A stretch of 64,000 nt of DNA from UBA7672 sp030824255 (GTDB taxonomy: Bacteria > Pseudomonadota > Alphaproteobacteria > Caulobacterales > Hyphomonadaceae). Numbering within the stretch: the first letter of the stretch is position 1; every line of letters starts with the position of its first letter. The position numbers were made by a program, and so were the translations under genes. Shown here piece after piece: positions 33,090-42,200 of the stretch. The stretch covers positions 3,472,001 through 3,536,000 of the forward strand of contig OW818686.1 in NCBI GenBank assembly GCA_942493305.1, read 5' to 3'. Below the pieces are notes generated by a model, which saw nothing but the letters and a program-made list of their open reading frames with translations, was not told the origin of the DNA and did no database searches.

Positions 33090-34043
33090 TCAGCGTCCGG
33101 CCAGCTGAGCCTCACGGGCGGCACGCAACAGGGCGAAGTCTTCGTCCGCGTGATAGCTGGATCGCGTCAGCGGCGACGCAGAAACGAGGAGGAAGCCTTT
33201 GGCTTTTGCGATCGTTTCGTAAGTCGCAAACTCTTCAGGCGTGACGAAGCGATCGACTGCTGCGTGCTTGCGCGTGGGCTGGAGGTATTGCCCAATCGTC
33301 AGGAAGTCGATGCCGGCTGAGCGCATGTCATCCATCACCTGCATCACCTCTTCCTTGGTTTCGCCAAGACCAACCATCAGGCCGGACTTGGTGAACTGGG
33401 AGGGGTCACGCTCCTTCACGCGCTCCAGCAGGCGGAGCGAATGGTAATAGCGCGAGCCGGGGCGGATGGTGAGATACAGGCGTGGTACGGTTTCGAGGTT
33501 GTGGTTGAAGACGTCAGGTCTCGCATCGATGATGATGTGCGCGGCGTCTCCCTTGCGCAGGAAGTCCGGCGTCAGGATCTCGATCGTGGTCTTCGGCGTC
33601 TTCTCGCGAATTGCATGCACCACGGCAGCGAAGTGAGCGGCGCCGCCATCGGCGAGATCATCACGGTCGACCGACGTGATCACAACGTGACCCAAACCCA
33701 TTGCCGCGACGGTTTCCGCAACGCGCCGTGGCTCATCCGCATCGAGAGGGCCTGGCATGCCTGTGCGTACATTGCAGAATGAGCAGGCGCGCGTGCAGGT
33801 GTCGCCCATGATCATCAGCGTGGCGTGCTTCTTGGTCCAGCATTCGCCGATGTTGGGACACCCCGCCTCTTCGCAAACGGTGACCAGCTTCGCGTCCCGC
33901 ACGAGTTTCCGGGTTTCGAGATAACCGGCGCTGGTAGGGGCTTTCACACGGATCCATGGCGGCTTGCGCAACACGGGCGTGTCTTCCCTGCCCTGCTTCT
34001 CGGGGTGTCGGGGCCGATCCTTGTTGTTCAGCAGAGTCGCCAT
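33090..34043 (-). CDS. lipA: Lipoyl synthase
   Basis: 317 residues. The auxiliary cluster motif C57-EEAG-C62-PNIGE-C68 and the radical-SAM motif C83-TRA-C87-SF-C90 are complete. The enzyme inserts two sulfurs into octanoyl groups on lipoyl domains. The products are needed by PdhB and PdhC, encoded about 5 kb further on. A COQ10-like gene follows 1 bp after the stop. Confidence 0.97.
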   Translation of the reverse strand: MATLLNNKDRPRHPEKQGREDTPVLRKPPWIRVKAPTSAGYLETRKLVRDAKLVTVCEEAGCPNIGECWTKKHATLMIMGDTCTRACSFCNVRTGMPGPLDADEPRRVAETVAAMGLGHVVITSVDRDDLADGGAAHFAAVVHAIREKTPKTTIEILTPDFLRKGDAAHIIIDARPDVFNHNLETVPRLYLTIRPGSRYYHSLRLLERVKERDPSQFTKSGLMVGLGETKEEVMQVMDDMRSAGIDFLTIGQYLQPTRKHAAVDRFVTPEEFATYETIAKAKGFLLVSASPLTRSSYHADEDFALLRAAREAQLAGR

Positions 34044-34187
34044 AGGGCCCCTGTTACCTCGAATTGTGCGCCTGCAAAATCGCCATTAACGGCCGCCGCT
34101 TTCTACGTTTGTGCTTTATGAGCCACAGGCTATGTTACCCCAAAGTTACAAAGAGCGCTGGTGAGGCGCCCGAGGGAGGAATTTCCG

Positions 34188-35786
34188 ATGGCGTCGCTTC
34201 GCTCCGCCTACGATCCCCGTAATGCCGACATCGGTGTGTTCGCGGCCCTTCTTGCCGCCCGCAAGGAATATGGGGGCAAGAAGGTCGTTGTGCACGATGC
34301 CGACGACCGGAAGCTGACCTACGATGACATTGTGCGCGCATCTTTCGCACTTGGCTCCGCCCTGAAGAAGGGCACCCGCAAGGACGAAGCGGTTGGCGTG
34401 ATGCTGCCTACGGGCGCGGGAGCAATCATTTCCTTCTTTGCGCTCAGCGCTTACGGCCGCGTACCGGCGATGCTGAACTTCACCGCCGGCGCACGGAACA
34501 TCCGGGCGGCTCTGAAGGCAGGCAAGGTAAAAAAGATCGTGACGGCCCACGCCTTCATCGAGAAGGCGGAGCTGGACGGTCTTGTAGGCGAGCTGAAATC
34601 AGACGCCGAGTTTATCTATCTTGAGGACGTGCGCGCGTCGCTCGGCGTAAAACAGAAGGCGGCTGGCGCACTCGGCCCCATGACGCCATGGATCTTTGCC
34701 GCGACCGCCAACCCGGATGCTCCAGCTGTGATCCTGTTCACATCGGGCACCGAGGGAGACCCCAAGGGCGTCGCCCTGTCTCATCGCAACCTGGTCTCCA
34801 ACGTGCACCAGATTTTGGCGCATGTGCCAGAGGCGCTGGGCCCGGATGATGTGCTGTATAATCCGCTTCCGACATTCCACTGCTTCGGCCTGACAGCAGG
34901 CGCGCTGTTGCCCTTGTTCGGCGGAATGAGGGCGGCGCTGCACCCCTCACCCCTGCAGACCAAGATCATCACAAAGCGCGTTGAAGAGACTGGCGCGACG
35001 ATCTTGTTCGCGACGGATACGTTTCTCAACCAGTACATCCGGGCCTGTTCGGGAAATGAGCTCGGGAAACTGCGCTTCGCTGTTTGTGGCGCTGAACGCG
35101 TGAGGGACGAAACGCGGCAGCTGGTACAGCGCAGGTTCAATGTCGAACTGCTGGAAGGCTATGGTGTGACCGAAGCTTCGCCGGTGATTGCCGTGAACCA
35201 GCCGGGACGCAATCGCCCAGGCACAGTTGGGCGCGCCCTGCCCGGCATCGAGATACGCTTCGAGCCTGTTGAGGGGATAGACAAGGGCGGCCGCATGATG
35301 GTGCGCGGGGCCAATGTCATGAGCGGCTATATCTCGTCGTCAAATCCAGGAGAGATTCAGGAACTGCCGGGCGGATGGCACGACACAGGCGACATCGTCT
35401 CGCAGGATGATGAGGGCTGCCTGACTATCAAGGGCCGCCTGAAACGCTTTGCGAAAATCGGCGGCGAGATGGTTTCACTCGCTGTCGTCGAGAACTGCGC
35501 TTCGACGCTGTGGCGTGAGCACGATCACGCCGCCGCAGTTTTGCCCGACAAGCGGAAGGGCGAGCAAGTCGTGCTGCTTACCACCTATCCTCGCGCGAAC
35601 CGCACTGACCTTCAGCGCTGGGCGCAAGATCATGGCGTCAACGAGCTGAGCCTGCCGCGGAAAATTTTCGTGGTGAAGGCCATTCCCGTGCTGGGCACGG
35701 GCAAGATGGATATCGGCTCCGTCCAGAAGCTGGCGGTTGAGATGGCCGAGCAAGCCGAGGCCGCAGGCGCGCTGGCAGCCGAGTAA
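34188..35786 (+). CDS. AMP-dependent acyl-CoA/acyl-ACP synthetase, Aas ligase-domain type
   Basis: 532 residues from the ATG at 34188 with a GGGAGGA ribosome site. ANL superfamily: the P-loop-like FTSGTEGDPKGVALSHRNLV (184-203), then LPTFHCFGLTAGALLPL, LLEGYGVTEASPVIAVN, GWHDTGDIVSQDDEGCLTIK and the hinge KRFAKIGGEMVSL, with the final Lys in VLGTGKMD. The motif set is closest to the ligase half of E. coli Aas, which re-activates fatty acids on ACP for lyso-phospholipid acylation. Here it stands without the acyltransferase half. Confidence 0.88.
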   Translation: MASLRSAYDPRNADIGVFAALLAARKEYGGKKVVVHDADDRKLTYDDIVRASFALGSALKKGTRKDEAVGVMLPTGAGAIISFFALSAYGRVPAMLNFTAGARNIRAALKAGKVKKIVTAHAFIEKAELDGLVGELKSDAEFIYLEDVRASLGVKQKAAGALGPMTPWIFAATANPDAPAVILFTSGTEGDPKGVALSHRNLVSNVHQILAHVPEALGPDDVLYNPLPTFHCFGLTAGALLPLFGGMRAALHPSPLQTKIITKRVEETGATILFATDTFLNQYIRACSGNELGKLRFAVCGAERVRDETRQLVQRRFNVELLEGYGVTEASPVIAVNQPGRNRPGTVGRALPGIEIRFEPVEGIDKGGRMMVRGANVMSGYISSSNPGEIQELPGGWHDTGDIVSQDDEGCLTIKGRLKRFAKIGGEMVSLAVVENCASTLWREHDHAAAVLPDKRKGEQVVLLTTYPRANRTDLQRWAQDHGVNELSLPRKIFVVKAIPVLGTGKMDIGSVQKLAVEMAEQAEAAGALAAE

Positions 35787-35798
35787 AGCTAACACACG

Positions 35799-35890
35799 TT
35801 AGGAATTGGACATATTCCTGCGAGCAATTAAGCACCAGCGCGCACGTAAACGACAATTAGGAATTGGCCCAATTCCTAACGTCAATTAAT
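35799..35890. repeat. Two imperfect ~34-nt direct repeats, each built on a palindrome
   Basis: In the convergent gap between the ligase and lpdA, TTAGGAATTGG occurs at 35799-35809 and 35857-35867. The second copy forms a perfect 11-bp inverted repeat with CCAATTCCTAA (35869-35879) around one C. The first has the weaker partner ATATTCCT. Both are followed after a few bases by CAATTAA, so the whole unit is duplicated. The AT-rich stems and lack of T runs argue against ordinary intrinsic terminators. Confidence 0.7.
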
Positions 35891-35897
35891 CCCGGCG

Positions 35898-37316
35898 TCA
35901 GATATGCAGCGGCCGGCCGTACGCGGCGAGGACGCTCTCGTGCATCATCTCGCTGAGCGTCGGGTGCGGGAACACAGTTTCCAACAGCTCGGCTTCGGTG
36001 AGCTCGCCCTGGCGCGCGATGCAGTAACCCTGGATCAGTTCGGTGACGCCCTCGCCGGCCATATGGGCGCCCAACAGCTCGCCCGTTTCTGCGTCGAAGA
36101 TCGTTTTCACGATGCCTTCAGCCTCGCCGAGCGCGATCGCCTTGCCATTGCCAATGAAAGGGAACTTGCCGACCTTCAGCTTCTTGCCGGTCTTCTTCGC
36201 GGCCTCTTCCGTCAGACCGACGCTGGCGACCTGCGGGTGGCTGTAGGTGCAGCCGGGGACGTTCCACGGATCGAACTTGTGCGGGGGTGTCTTGCCCTGC
36301 ATGCCTTCGACAACAATGACGCCCTCGTGCATGGCCTTGTGCGCCAACCAGGGCGGGCCGCAGACATCGCCGATGGCGTAGAGGCCGGGCACGTTTGTCT
36401 TGCCGAAGCCGTCGGTGACGATGTGCGTCTTCTCTACCTTCACGCCCAGCGCCTCGAGGCCGATGTTCTCGACATTGCCGACGATGCCGATGGCGAGGAT
36501 TACTTTGTCGGCCTTCAGCGTTTGGGCACCTTCCTTGGCCTGGACTTCTGCAGTGGCGACACCCTTTTCCACCTTCAGCGATTTCACCTGCGCCGACGTG
36601 AGGAATTTGATGCCTTGCTTGCCGAGCTGTTTCAGCATGAACGCGGAGATCTCGGCGTCCTCCACCGGCAAGATGCGATCGAGCGCTTCGACGACAGTCA
36701 CCTCGGAGCCGAGCGTGCGGTAGAAGCTCGCGAACTCGATGCCGATGGCGCCGGAGCCGATGACGAGCAGGTTCTTGGGCAGTTCGGTGGGCACCATCGC
36801 CTCGCGATAGGCCCAGACCGTTTTGCCATCGACCTTCAGGCCGATGTCCGGGATTTCGCGCGCGCGCGCGCCGGTGGCGAGCATGACGTTCTTCGCGGTG
36901 TAGGTTCCTTCGCCCTTGCCCTTCTCGACGATGACTTTGGGCGCGGGCGAGCCTTTCTCGAGGCGAGCAGTCCCGATCAGCACGTCGATCTTGTGTTTCT
37001 TCATCAGGAAGCTGACGCCGCCCGACAACTGGCCGGCCACGCCGCGCGAGCGTTTCACGATGGCGTCCAGCATCACTTTCGGGTTCTCGACGGAGAAGCC
37101 GTAGTCCTTCGCGTGGGTGATGAGGTGGAAGACTTCGCTGGAGCGCAGCAGCGCCTTCGTCGGGATACAGCCCCAGTTGAGGCAAATGCCGCCGAGTTCG
37201 GCGCGCTCCACGATCGCCGTCTTCATGCCGAGCTGCGAGGCGCGGATAGCAGCGACATAGCCGCCGGGGCCGGAGCCAATGACAATCAGATCGTAGGAAG
37301 CCTTGGCTTCAGCCAT
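35898..37316 (-). CDS. lpdA: Dihydrolipoyl dehydrogenase (E3)
   Basis: 472 residues. FAD site VIGSGPGGYVAAIRASQLG, redox-active disulfide in GGICLNWGCIPTKALL, NAD-binding LLVIGSGAIGIEFASFYRTLG and the C-terminal catalytic His/Glu in HPTLSEMMHESVLAAYGR. It reoxidises dihydrolipoyl groups of the 2-oxo acid dehydrogenases. It closes the pyruvate dehydrogenase cluster after two small genes; 9 bp separate it from the preceding 127-residue gene's end. Confidence 0.97.
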   Translation of the reverse strand: MAEAKASYDLIVIGSGPGGYVAAIRASQLGMKTAIVERAELGGICLNWGCIPTKALLRSSEVFHLITHAKDYGFSVENPKVMLDAIVKRSRGVAGQLSGGVSFLMKKHKIDVLIGTARLEKGSPAPKVIVEKGKGEGTYTAKNVMLATGARAREIPDIGLKVDGKTVWAYREAMVPTELPKNLLVIGSGAIGIEFASFYRTLGSEVTVVEALDRILPVEDAEISAFMLKQLGKQGIKFLTSAQVKSLKVEKGVATAEVQAKEGAQTLKADKVILAIGIVGNVENIGLEALGVKVEKTHIVTDGFGKTNVPGLYAIGDVCGPPWLAHKAMHEGVIVVEGMQGKTPPHKFDPWNVPGCTYSHPQVASVGLTEEAAKKTGKKLKVGKFPFIGNGKAIALGEAEGIVKTIFDAETGELLGAHMAGEGVTELIQGYCIARQGELTEAELLETVFPHPTLSEMMHESVLAAYGRPLHI

Positions 37317-37325
37317 GTCGCGTAC

Positions 37326-37709
37326 TCACGATTTGCGATTCTTCAGGTCAATCCACGCCTTCAGGGCAGCGGCGGCGTTCTCTTCAGTGCTTTCGAACAA
37401 TTCCACCGTGCAGACGTACTCGTTGGGGGTATCACGCTCAGTCACGGCGATGCGGTCAGCCTCGGCGACGGCTTCCGCGAGCAAGGACTCCCGCGCGCCA
37501 GCAGATTTGAGGTCAGCCAGAAATGACGTCTTCACCGCCATGTCGGGCGCTGCGCATTTTTCGCCTAGCAGCTCCCGATATGTCAGCGGCGTCACGATTG
37601 GTGCGATGTCGGCCATGGTAAGGCTTGCGGCGGGCCCCGGCGCGGGCGTGCAATTCGCCAGCGCCATGGAGGCGACGCAGACAGACCAGAAACGACAGAG
37701 ATCAGCCAC
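37326..37709 (-). CDS. Small putative exported protein in the pdh cluster
   Basis: 127 residues from a GTG at 37709 that overlaps the upstream stop and has GGAGA 5 bp ahead. The N-terminal 20-25 residues look like a signal peptide (FWSVCVASMALANCTPAPG). A lipobox is only approximate because Asn stands before Cys. The mature part has Cys in GEKCAAPD and EYVCTVELFES and ends in a helical AAAALKAWIDLKNRKS. No known family recognised. It is embedded between pdhC and lpdA, so probably co-expressed. Confidence 0.6.
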   Translation of the reverse strand: MADLCRFWSVCVASMALANCTPAPGPAASLTMADIAPIVTPLTYRELLGEKCAAPDMAVKTSFLADLKSAGARESLLAEAVAEADRIAVTERDTPNEYVCTVELFESTEENAAAALKAWIDLKNRKS

Positions 37710-37944
37710 GCTTGTCTCCGGGTTTGTGCCTGGTGCGACCGGCAGCGATATCCGCATTCCTGCGCCAGCTGGCGCTTGTCCAGATGAACCAGGCGACGCC
37801 CACCACGAGCAGCGCGGCGGCGATGACGATACGGCCGGAACCGGATGCAAGACCCATCCCGACGAAGAATGCATCGCCGAATACCGCAAACGCCGACAGG
37901 CCCAAGGCAAGCACAGCGATCACGATTTTCAGGCGAAGCGACAT
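37702..37944 (-). CDS. Small two-helix membrane protein in the pdh cluster
   Basis: 80 residues; the ATG at 37944 overlaps the pdhC stop (TGATG). Two hydrophobic segments (about 5-28 and 38-57: IVIAVLALGLSAFAVFGDAF and IVIAAALLVVGVAWFIWTSA) are followed by a basic tail. No family recognised. Its tight coupling to pdhC and to the next exported protein suggests joint expression, not necessarily a joint function. Confidence 0.65.
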   Translation of the reverse strand: MSLRLKIVIAVLALGLSAFAVFGDAFFVGMGLASGSGRIVIAAALLVVGVAWFIWTSASWRRNADIAAGRTRHKPGDKRG

Positions 37945-39275
37945 CACAGCAGCATCGCCTCCGGCGTTTCGACGAACTGCTTGAAGGTTTGCAGCCAGCG
38001 GGCGCCGGTGGCGCCGTCGACCACGCGGTGGTCGCAGGTGAGCGTCACCGTCATCATCGTGGCGATTTCGATCTTGTCGTTCTTCACGACTGCGCGCTTC
38101 TCGCCGGCTCCGACCGACAGGATCATGCCTTCGGGCGGATTGAGGATCGAGGCGAACTGGCGGATGCCCATCATGCCGAGGTTCGAGATCGAGAATGTGC
38201 CGCCCATGTATTCCTGCGGCTTGAGCTTCTTGTCGCGCGCGCGAGCGGCGAGATCCTTCATCTCGGCGGCGATCTGCGCGAGGCCTTTCGATTGCGCATC
38301 GCGAACGACCGGTGTGATGAGGCCGCCCTGGATGGCGACGGCGACCGAGACATGCGCCGACTTGTGCTGGGCGACGCCCTTGTCCGTGTAGCTGGCGTTA
38401 GCATCCGGGTGCGCAATCAAGGCCATGGCGCAAGCTTTGATCAGCATGTCGTTGACCGAGACTTTCACGCCGGACTTTTCGGCCGCCTCGTTGATGCGCA
38501 CGCGGGCGGACAGCAGGTGATCAATCTCGAGATCAACCGTCAGCGGGAAGTGCGGCACCTGCATGAAGGACTGCGTGAGGCGGCGCGCCGTGACCTTGCG
38601 CACGCCATCGAGCGGGATGAGTTCGTACGTGTCTGGCGCATAGATACGGTCATCGAGCACGGCGGGTTCGATGAGGCTGACAGGACCGCCGGCGGCGGGC
38701 GTTTGCTTCGCGGCGCCCTTGGGCGCTTTCTCGATATCGGCCTTGATGATCCGGCCGTGTGGGCCGGAGCCTTTGAGGGCGAGGAGATCGACGCCTTGTT
38801 GTTGCGCCAGGCGGCGCGCGAGGGGGGAGGCTTTGATGCGTTGGCCTTGGATAGCCGGCGGTGATGCGGATTTTGCTTCGGCTGGCTCGGTACGCATCCC
38901 CGGCGAAGGCCGGGGTCCAGACTCTTTTGCAGGAGGAGGCGCGGGTGCACTTTTTTCCGAAGGGGGCTGGACCCCGGCCTTCGCCGGGGACGCGGCTTGC
39001 GCCGCTCCTCCGTTGCTCTTCGCAGGCGCTTCGCCTTCGCCATCAAGCTCCGCAATCACGGCGTTGACCTTCACGCCTTGCGCGCCTTCCTCGACCAGCA
39101 GCTTGGTGACGGTGCCTTCATCGACGGCTTCGACTTCCATCGTCGCCTTGTCGGTTTCGATCTCGGCGATGATGTCGCCGGGCTTCACCTTGTCGCCGAC
39201 CTTCACATGCCACTTGGCGAGGTTCCCCTCCTCCATCGTGGGCGACAGCGCAGGCATGGTGATGGGAGTGGTCAT
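37944..39275 (-). CDS. pdhC: Pyruvate dehydrogenase E2, dihydrolipoyl acetyltransferase
   Basis: 443 residues from the ATG at 39275; the longer reading to 39488 lies inside pdhB. One lipoyl domain with the lipoylated K43 in ETDKATMEVEAVDEG, a flexible linker (80-145), the E1/E3-binding domain (KASPLARRLAQQQGVDL) and the catalytic domain ending with CDHRVVDGATGARWL. The linker includes residues 95-128 that are translated from an inverted REP-like repeat pair. It overlaps the pdhB stop (ATGA). It transfers the acetyl group to CoA in the complex core. Confidence 0.96.
   Translation of the reverse strand: MTTPITMPALSPTMEEGNLAKWHVKVGDKVKPGDIIAEIETDKATMEVEAVDEGTVTKLLVEEGAQGVKVNAVIAELDGEGEAPAKSNGGAAQAASPAKAGVQPPSEKSAPAPPPAKESGPRPSPGMRTEPAEAKSASPPAIQGQRIKASPLARRLAQQQGVDLLALKGSGPHGRIIKADIEKAPKGAAKQTPAAGGPVSLIEPAVLDDRIYAPDTYELIPLDGVRKVTARRLTQSFMQVPHFPLTVDLEIDHLLSARVRINEAAEKSGVKVSVNDMLIKACAMALIAHPDANASYTDKGVAQHKSAHVSVAVAIQGGLITPVVRDAQSKGLAQIAAEMKDLAARARDKKLKPQEYMGGTFSISNLGMMGIRQFASILNPPEGMILSVGAGEKRAVVKNDKIEIATMMTVTLTCDHRVVDGATGARWLQTFKQFVETPEAMLL
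38893..38993. repeat. Inverted pair of a REP-like palindromic element inside pdhC
   Basis: The 24-nt unit at 38897-38920 is repeated as its exact reverse complement at 38967-38990, with 46 nt between them. Similarity extends outward a few bases with one mismatch. Each unit itself contains the CCCCGGC-GAAG-GCCGGGG hairpin. The reading frame stays open, giving SPAKAGVQ-like and PRPSPGMR-like peptides in the PdhC linker. Confidence 0.85.
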
Positions 39276-40777
39276 TGCTCGGACTCCCTGTAGCAAACCT
39301 TCTTCGCCGCCGCGACGATGTCCTGTGCATTCGGCAGCGAGAGCTTCTCGAGGTTGGCCGCATATGGCAGCGGCACGTCCTTCTGAGCGACGCGCATCGG
39401 CGGGGCGTCGAGATAGTCGAAGGCGTGTTCGGTGACGGCGGCGGCGATCTCGGCGCCGACGCCGAAGAAGCGCCAGCCTTCCTCGCAACAGACGATGCGG
39501 TTGGTTTTCTTCACGCTCTCGATGACGGTCGCGGTATCCAGCGGGCGCAGGGAGCGCAAGTCGATCACTTCGGCCTCGATTCCTTGTCCGGCCAGTTCTT
39601 CGGCGGCTTCGAGCGCGAACTTCACCATGCGCGAATGCGCCACCAGCGTGACGTCCGTGCCTTCGCGGCGGATGCGGGCCTTGCCGATGGGGAGCACGAA
39701 ATCATCCACCTCGGGCACATCGAACTCGATGCCGTACATCAGCTCGTGCTCGAGGAAGACAACGGGGTTGGGGTCGCGGATCGCGGCTTTCAGCAGGCCC
39801 TTGGCGTCGGCGGCGTCATACGGCGCGATGACCTTCAGGCCGGGGATCTGGCCATACCAGGCGGAGAAGTCCTGGCTGTGCTGCGCGCCGACGCGTGAGG
39901 CCGCGCCGTTGGGGCCGCGGAACACGATGGGACAGCCCATCTGGCCGCCGGACATATAGAGCGTCTTGGCCGCCGAGTTGATGATGTGGTCGATGGCCTG
40001 CATCGCGAAGTTGAACGTCATGAACTCCACGATCGGCTTCAGCCCGCCGAACGCCGCGCCGACGCCGAGGCCGGCGAAGCCATACTCCGTGATCGGCGTG
40101 TCGATGATGCGGCGGTCGCCGAATTCTTCCAGCAGGCCCCGCGAGACCTTGTAGGCGCCCTGGTACTGGCCGACTTCCTCGCCCATGAGGAAGACGCGCT
40201 CGTCTTTCCGCATCTCTTCGGCGATGGCGTCGCGAAGCGCGTCGCGGACGGAGGTTTTCTTGTAGGTCACGCCATCCGGCAGCGTGGGATCATGCAGCCC
40301 TTCTGCGGCTGCGGATTTCTGTTCGGGCGCGCGCAGGCGATGGCCGTCATTCTTGGCCTTCAGGTCGCCGGGCGCCAGATCTGCCTTGCCGCCAGCGGCG
40401 TTTGCATCTGCGTCGGTGCGCGATTGCTCCTGAGCTTCGTCCTGCGCCTCTCCGTCTTTGGCCTTCTCAGACTTCGCGGACTTTGTTTCGGGTTTTGCCT
40501 TGCCACTACCTTTGTCAGCTTTCGGCGTAGGCGCTTCGCCTTCGCCGGTTAGCTGCGCGATGATCGCGTTGACCTTCACGCCTTCGGTGCCGGCCTCGAC
40601 CATCAGCTTAGAGATCACACCTTCATCGACGGCTTCGACTTCCATCGTGGCCTTGTCGGTTTCGATTTCGGCGATGACATCGCCGGCCTTTACGGTGTCG
40701 CCTTCCTTCACCAGCCATTTGGCGAGCTTGCCCTCCTCCATGGTGGGCGAGAGTGCGGGCATGAGAATGTCGGTCAT
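39272..40777 (-). CDS. pdhB: Pyruvate dehydrogenase E1 beta subunit with N-terminal lipoyl domain
   Basis: 501 residues. Residues 1-78 are a lipoyl domain (K42 in ETDKATMEVEAVDEG), nearly identical to that of PdhC. A roughly 95-residue charged Ala/Lys/Glu linker follows. The E1 beta part starts near 175 with VRDALRDAIAEEMRKDERVF, then GEEVGQYQGAYKVSRGLL and EYGFAGLGVGAAFGGLKPI. A lipoylated E1 beta is known from several Alphaproteobacteria. It begins 1 bp after pdhA. Confidence 0.96.
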   Translation of the reverse strand: MTDILMPALSPTMEEGKLAKWLVKEGDTVKAGDVIAEIETDKATMEVEAVDEGVISKLMVEAGTEGVKVNAIIAQLTGEGEAPTPKADKGSGKAKPETKSAKSEKAKDGEAQDEAQEQSRTDADANAAGGKADLAPGDLKAKNDGHRLRAPEQKSAAAEGLHDPTLPDGVTYKKTSVRDALRDAIAEEMRKDERVFLMGEEVGQYQGAYKVSRGLLEEFGDRRIIDTPITEYGFAGLGVGAAFGGLKPIVEFMTFNFAMQAIDHIINSAAKTLYMSGGQMGCPIVFRGPNGAASRVGAQHSQDFSAWYGQIPGLKVIAPYDAADAKGLLKAAIRDPNPVVFLEHELMYGIEFDVPEVDDFVLPIGKARIRREGTDVTLVAHSRMVKFALEAAEELAGQGIEAEVIDLRSLRPLDTATVIESVKKTNRIVCCEEGWRFFGVGAEIAAAVTEHAFDYLDAPPMRVAQKDVPLPYAANLEKLSLPNAQDIVAAAKKVCYRESEQ

Positions 40778-40778
40778 C

Positions 40779-41792
40779 TTAGCGGCTCTCTACCAGCACG
40801 TCGGTCCACAGCTCATCCGGATGCGGCTCGGGGCTGTCCTGCGCGAACTGCGCCGAGTCGTTCACGATCTCGCGGACTTCGGCTTCGATCTTCTTGAGAT
40901 CGTCCTCGGTGACGTGTTTCGCGTCGAGCAGCTTCTTCTTCAGCATCTCGATCGGGTCGCGATGCTCGCGCATCTCCTGCACTTCTTCACGGGTGCGATA
41001 CTTCGCGGGGTCGGACATGGAGTGGCCGCGGTAGCGGTAGGTCTTCATTTCGAGGATGTAGGGGCCGTCGCCGTCACGCGCGCGCTGCACGGCTTTGGCG
41101 GCGGCCTTGCGGACGGCGAGGACATCCATGCCATCCACTTCCTCGCCCGGGATCTCGAAGGAGATGCCGCGCTTGTAGAGTTCGGTTTCGGCGGAGGCGC
41201 GGGCGATCGACGTGCCCATGGCGTATTGGTTGTTTTCGATCACGTAGACGACTGGCAGCTTCCACAGGCTGGCCATGTTGAACGCTTCGTAGACCTGGCC
41301 CTGGTTCGAGGCGCCATCGCCGAAATAGGCGATGCAGACATTGTCCTGCCCCTTGTAGCGGTTGGCAAAGGCGAGGCCCGTGCCCAGCGGCACCTGCGCG
41401 CCCACGATGCCGTGGCCGCCGAAGAAGTTCTTCTCGCGGCTGAACATATGCATTGAGCCGCCCTTGCCGCGGGCATAACCGCCCTCGCGGCCGGTGAGTT
41501 CGGCCATCACCCCGCGCGAGGTCATGCCGGTGGCCAGCATGTGGCCGTGGTCGCGGTAGCCGGTGATGACCTGGTCGTCAGGCTCCAGAACCGACTGGAC
41601 GCCGACGACGACGGCTTCCTGGCCGATATAGAGGTGGCAGAAGCCGGCGATGAGGCCCATGCCGTATAGCTGGCCGGCCTTTTCCTCGAACCGGCGGATC
41701 AGGAGCATGTCCCGATAATAGCCAATCAAATCCGCCTTCTGCGGCTCTGACACCGGTTTCCTAGTCTTCGCCTGGGTCTTTTTCGCCGCCAT
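40779..41792 (-). CDS. pdhA: Pyruvate dehydrogenase E1 alpha subunit
   Basis: 337 residues from the ATG at 41792; a longer reading to 41879 is poorly supported. Thiamine diphosphate motif GDGASNQGQVYEAFNMASLW ending in N, and the E1 alpha landmarks RRFEEKAGQLYGMGLIAGF, GYRDHGHMLA, YRYRGHSMSDPAKYR (phosphorylation-loop region in mitochondrial enzymes). It decarboxylates pyruvate with PdhB. First gene of pdhA-pdhB-pdhC-x-x-lpdA. Confidence 0.97.
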   Translation of the reverse strand: MAAKKTQAKTRKPVSEPQKADLIGYYRDMLLIRRFEEKAGQLYGMGLIAGFCHLYIGQEAVVVGVQSVLEPDDQVITGYRDHGHMLATGMTSRGVMAELTGREGGYARGKGGSMHMFSREKNFFGGHGIVGAQVPLGTGLAFANRYKGQDNVCIAYFGDGASNQGQVYEAFNMASLWKLPVVYVIENNQYAMGTSIARASAETELYKRGISFEIPGEEVDGMDVLAVRKAAAKAVQRARDGDGPYILEMKTYRYRGHSMSDPAKYRTREEVQEMREHRDPIEMLKKKLLDAKHVTEDDLKKIEAEVREIVNDSAQFAQDSPEPHPDELWTDVLVESR

Positions 41793-41897
41793 CGCCTGGA
41801 AACCTCGCTTTGACTGGAAAGATAAGGGCGAAACCGACCCTGTCTCCACCCATGGGCGGGATTTTTGGTGCGGCTCCACACCTATTTAGTGCAAGGT

Positions 41898-42200
41898 TCA
41901 GCGAACCGCCACAAGCACTTCGTCTGGGCGGACGTAGGAAAGCCGCGTGCGGGCGATTTCCTCGACGTAATCCAGATCGAGGCTTTGATCGCGCAGACGC
42001 TGGAGCGATTTCTCGAGCATTGCCCTCTCCGCCTCAAGCTCGGCGACGCGGGCTTCGAGCTCTTCCTCTTCCTTCTGGAGACCGTTCCAGGCCGCAAGCC
42101 CCTGATCGCCGGAGAGGGCGTGGTACGAAAAATACAGGATCAGCGCGCCGATGGCGGCGGGCAGAAGGATAGCCTTCCCCGTCTGCAGCACCCGTTCCAT
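41898..42200 (-). CDS. ftsB: FtsB/DivIC-family septum formation initiator
   Basis: 100 residues from the ATG at 42200. One membrane helix (ILLPAAIGALILYFSYHALS) followed by a coiled coil, EEEELEARVAELEAERAMLE, and a conserved end DLDYVEEIARTRLSYVRPDE. It is a divisome protein working with FtsL and FtsQ at the septum. It sits about 105 bp upstream of pdhA on the same strand, a usual alphaproteobacterial arrangement. Confidence 0.9.
   Translation of the reverse strand: MERVLQTGKAILLPAAIGALILYFSYHALSGDQGLAAWNGLQKEEEELEARVAELEAERAMLEKSLQRLRDQSLDLDYVEEIARTRLSYVRPDEVLVAVR

Noticed and set aside
35904..37526. A 540-codon open frame antisense to lpdA
   Set aside because: LpdA motifs are complete on the minus strand; the antisense reading has no recognisable domain or ribosome site.
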